From: Zetaproteobacteria bacterium
Lineage (GTDB): Bacteria > Pseudomonadota > Zetaproteobacteria > Mariprofundales > Mariprofundaceae
Assembly (NCBI GenBank): GCA_021545665.1
Contig: JAJRTX010000123.1
Coordinates: 1 to 6,429 of the forward strand
Length of the DNA: 6,429 nucleotides
Direction of reading: 5' to 3'
Shown one piece after another: positions 6,139 to 6,429 of this stretch; within the stretch, counting starts at the first letter, position 1, and every line of letters starts with the position of its first letter. A program made the translations under genes and the position numbers. The notes beneath the pieces were generated by a model that searched no databases, had not been told where the DNA came from, and was given only the letters and a program-made list of their open reading frames with translations.

Positions 6139-6318
6139 ATGAGCCAGTCCCCGCTGTCTTATTACCGTTCGCATATACAAGTTGAAGAAGAGAAAGCATT
6201 GATTGTCCATACCTTGAAGGAAACCGGTGACAATAAAACAGCGGCAGCCAGAACAATTGACGTGTCACGCACGACACTATGGGTCTGTCGGAAAATCATT
6301 TTTGATACGTTAAGTTGA
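6139..6318 (+). CDS. small stand-alone Fis-type helix-turn-helix protein
   Basis: This 59-residue protein begins MSQSPLSYYR. Residues 16-54 match the Fis/NtrC C-terminal DNA-binding fold: EEEKALIVHTLKETGDNKTAAAR, a turn (TIDVS), then a recognition helix RTTLWVCRK. The pattern 'ALI..L.ETG.NK..AAR...SR.TLW' is diagnostic of the HTH_8 family, which closes NtrC-type regulators and forms the C-terminus of the nucleoid protein Fis. E. coli Fis has 98 residues; the N-terminal β-hairpin arms that contact Hin/Gin invertases are absent here. The ATG is nine bases after the xerC stop, in the same frame, with a second TAA at 6133 between them. No Shine-Dalgarno is obvious, so reinitiation after xerC is likely. 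It could be a minimal DNA-bending protein, a local repressor, or the remnant of a larger NtrC-type protein. The well-kept fold argues against decay. Confidence 0.72.
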   Translation: MSQSPLSYYRSHIQVEEEKALIVHTLKETGDNKTAAARTIDVSRTTLWVCRKIIFDTLS

Positions 6319-6340
6319 GATATTGTCTGAGGGAACTTAA
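6310..6340 (+). terminator. weak inverted repeat after the Fis-type gene, marginal terminator candidate
   Basis: TTAAGTT (6310-6316) pairs perfectly with AACTTAA (6334-6340) around a 17-base loop, and TTTTGGTT follows. The left arm overlaps the stop of the Fis-type gene. The stem is A+T-rich and the loop long, so termination strength would be poor; it could equally be chance. The rest of the sequence to 6429 shows no gene. Confidence 0.2.
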
Positions 6341-6429
6341 TTTTGGTTAGGATCTGATAGTTTTTCATATTTTATCTGCCTTATTCCTAAAATTCTGGCA
6401 GACCTATCCCTACACAGGCACAAGATTTA

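Noticed and set aside
5773..6210. 145-residue open frame on the minus strand across the xerC end
   Set aside because: It is antisense to the XerC catalytic motifs and the Fis-type gene, with no recognisable domain or Shine-Dalgarno support.
6343..6371. Sigma-70 promoter TTGGTT-N17-CATATT for a gene beyond the window
   Set aside because: Matches are only 3/6 and 4/6 in an A+T-rich stretch, and no downstream gene can be seen to support it.
6375..6402. TCTGCC/GGCAGA inverted repeat as a terminator
   Set aside because: There are only six pairs around a 16-base loop and no T-tract on either strand.

Overview
The window looks like chromosomal DNA from a Gram-negative proteobacterium of moderate G+C content. 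The evidence is an EnvC/LytM-type septal factor, a periplasmic C-terminal processing protease, a YibQ-type inner-membrane-anchored deacetylase-like protein and a XerC recombinase. The gene order echoes two Gammaproteobacterial neighbourhoods: envC–(ctpA)–yibQ and DUF484 (yigA)–xerC. Here they are joined end to end, with a DUF502 membrane protein between them. A gamma- or zetaproteobacterial source is plausible, but lineage cannot be settled from this sequence.

All credible genes are on the + strand. The layout is: (1) 1-875, the 3' part of an envC-like gene that is cut by the window edge; (2) 1033-2358, an S41 C-terminal processing protease (ctpA-like); (3) 2441-3400, a divergent polysaccharide deacetylase (YibQ family); (4) 3400-4014, a DUF502 two-helix membrane protein whose start shares one base with the preceding stop (TAATG); (5) 4016-4102, a possible 28-residue micro-ORF; (6) 4095-5225, a DUF484/GAF-like plus degenerate GGDEF protein; (7) 5200-6129, xerC, overlapping the preceding gene by 26 nt; (8) 6139-6318, a 59-residue stand-alone Fis-type helix-turn-helix protein. 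The final ~110 bases hold no gene I can support.

The likely common theme is late cell-cycle and envelope work. EnvC-type proteins activate the amidases that split septal peptidoglycan. CtpA-type proteases trim or degrade envelope proteins. XerC, with XerD, resolves chromosome dimers at the division site. Intergenic gaps are short, and starts repeatedly overlap stops from 3400 onward, so 2441-6318 is probably one or two transcripts with translational coupling.

The most interesting points are these. The GGDEF domain has lost key catalytic residues but keeps a perfectly spaced RxxD I-site, which suggests a c-di-GMP sensor coupled to xerC. A perfect 12-bp stem hairpin sits at the 3' end of the DUF502 gene, without a U-tract. 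There is a tightly packed micro-ORF, a minimal Fis-type DNA-binding protein directly behind xerC, and an in-phase A_AAA_AAG slippery heptamer in the tail of ctpA. I found no mobile element, CRISPR array, rRNA or tRNA.
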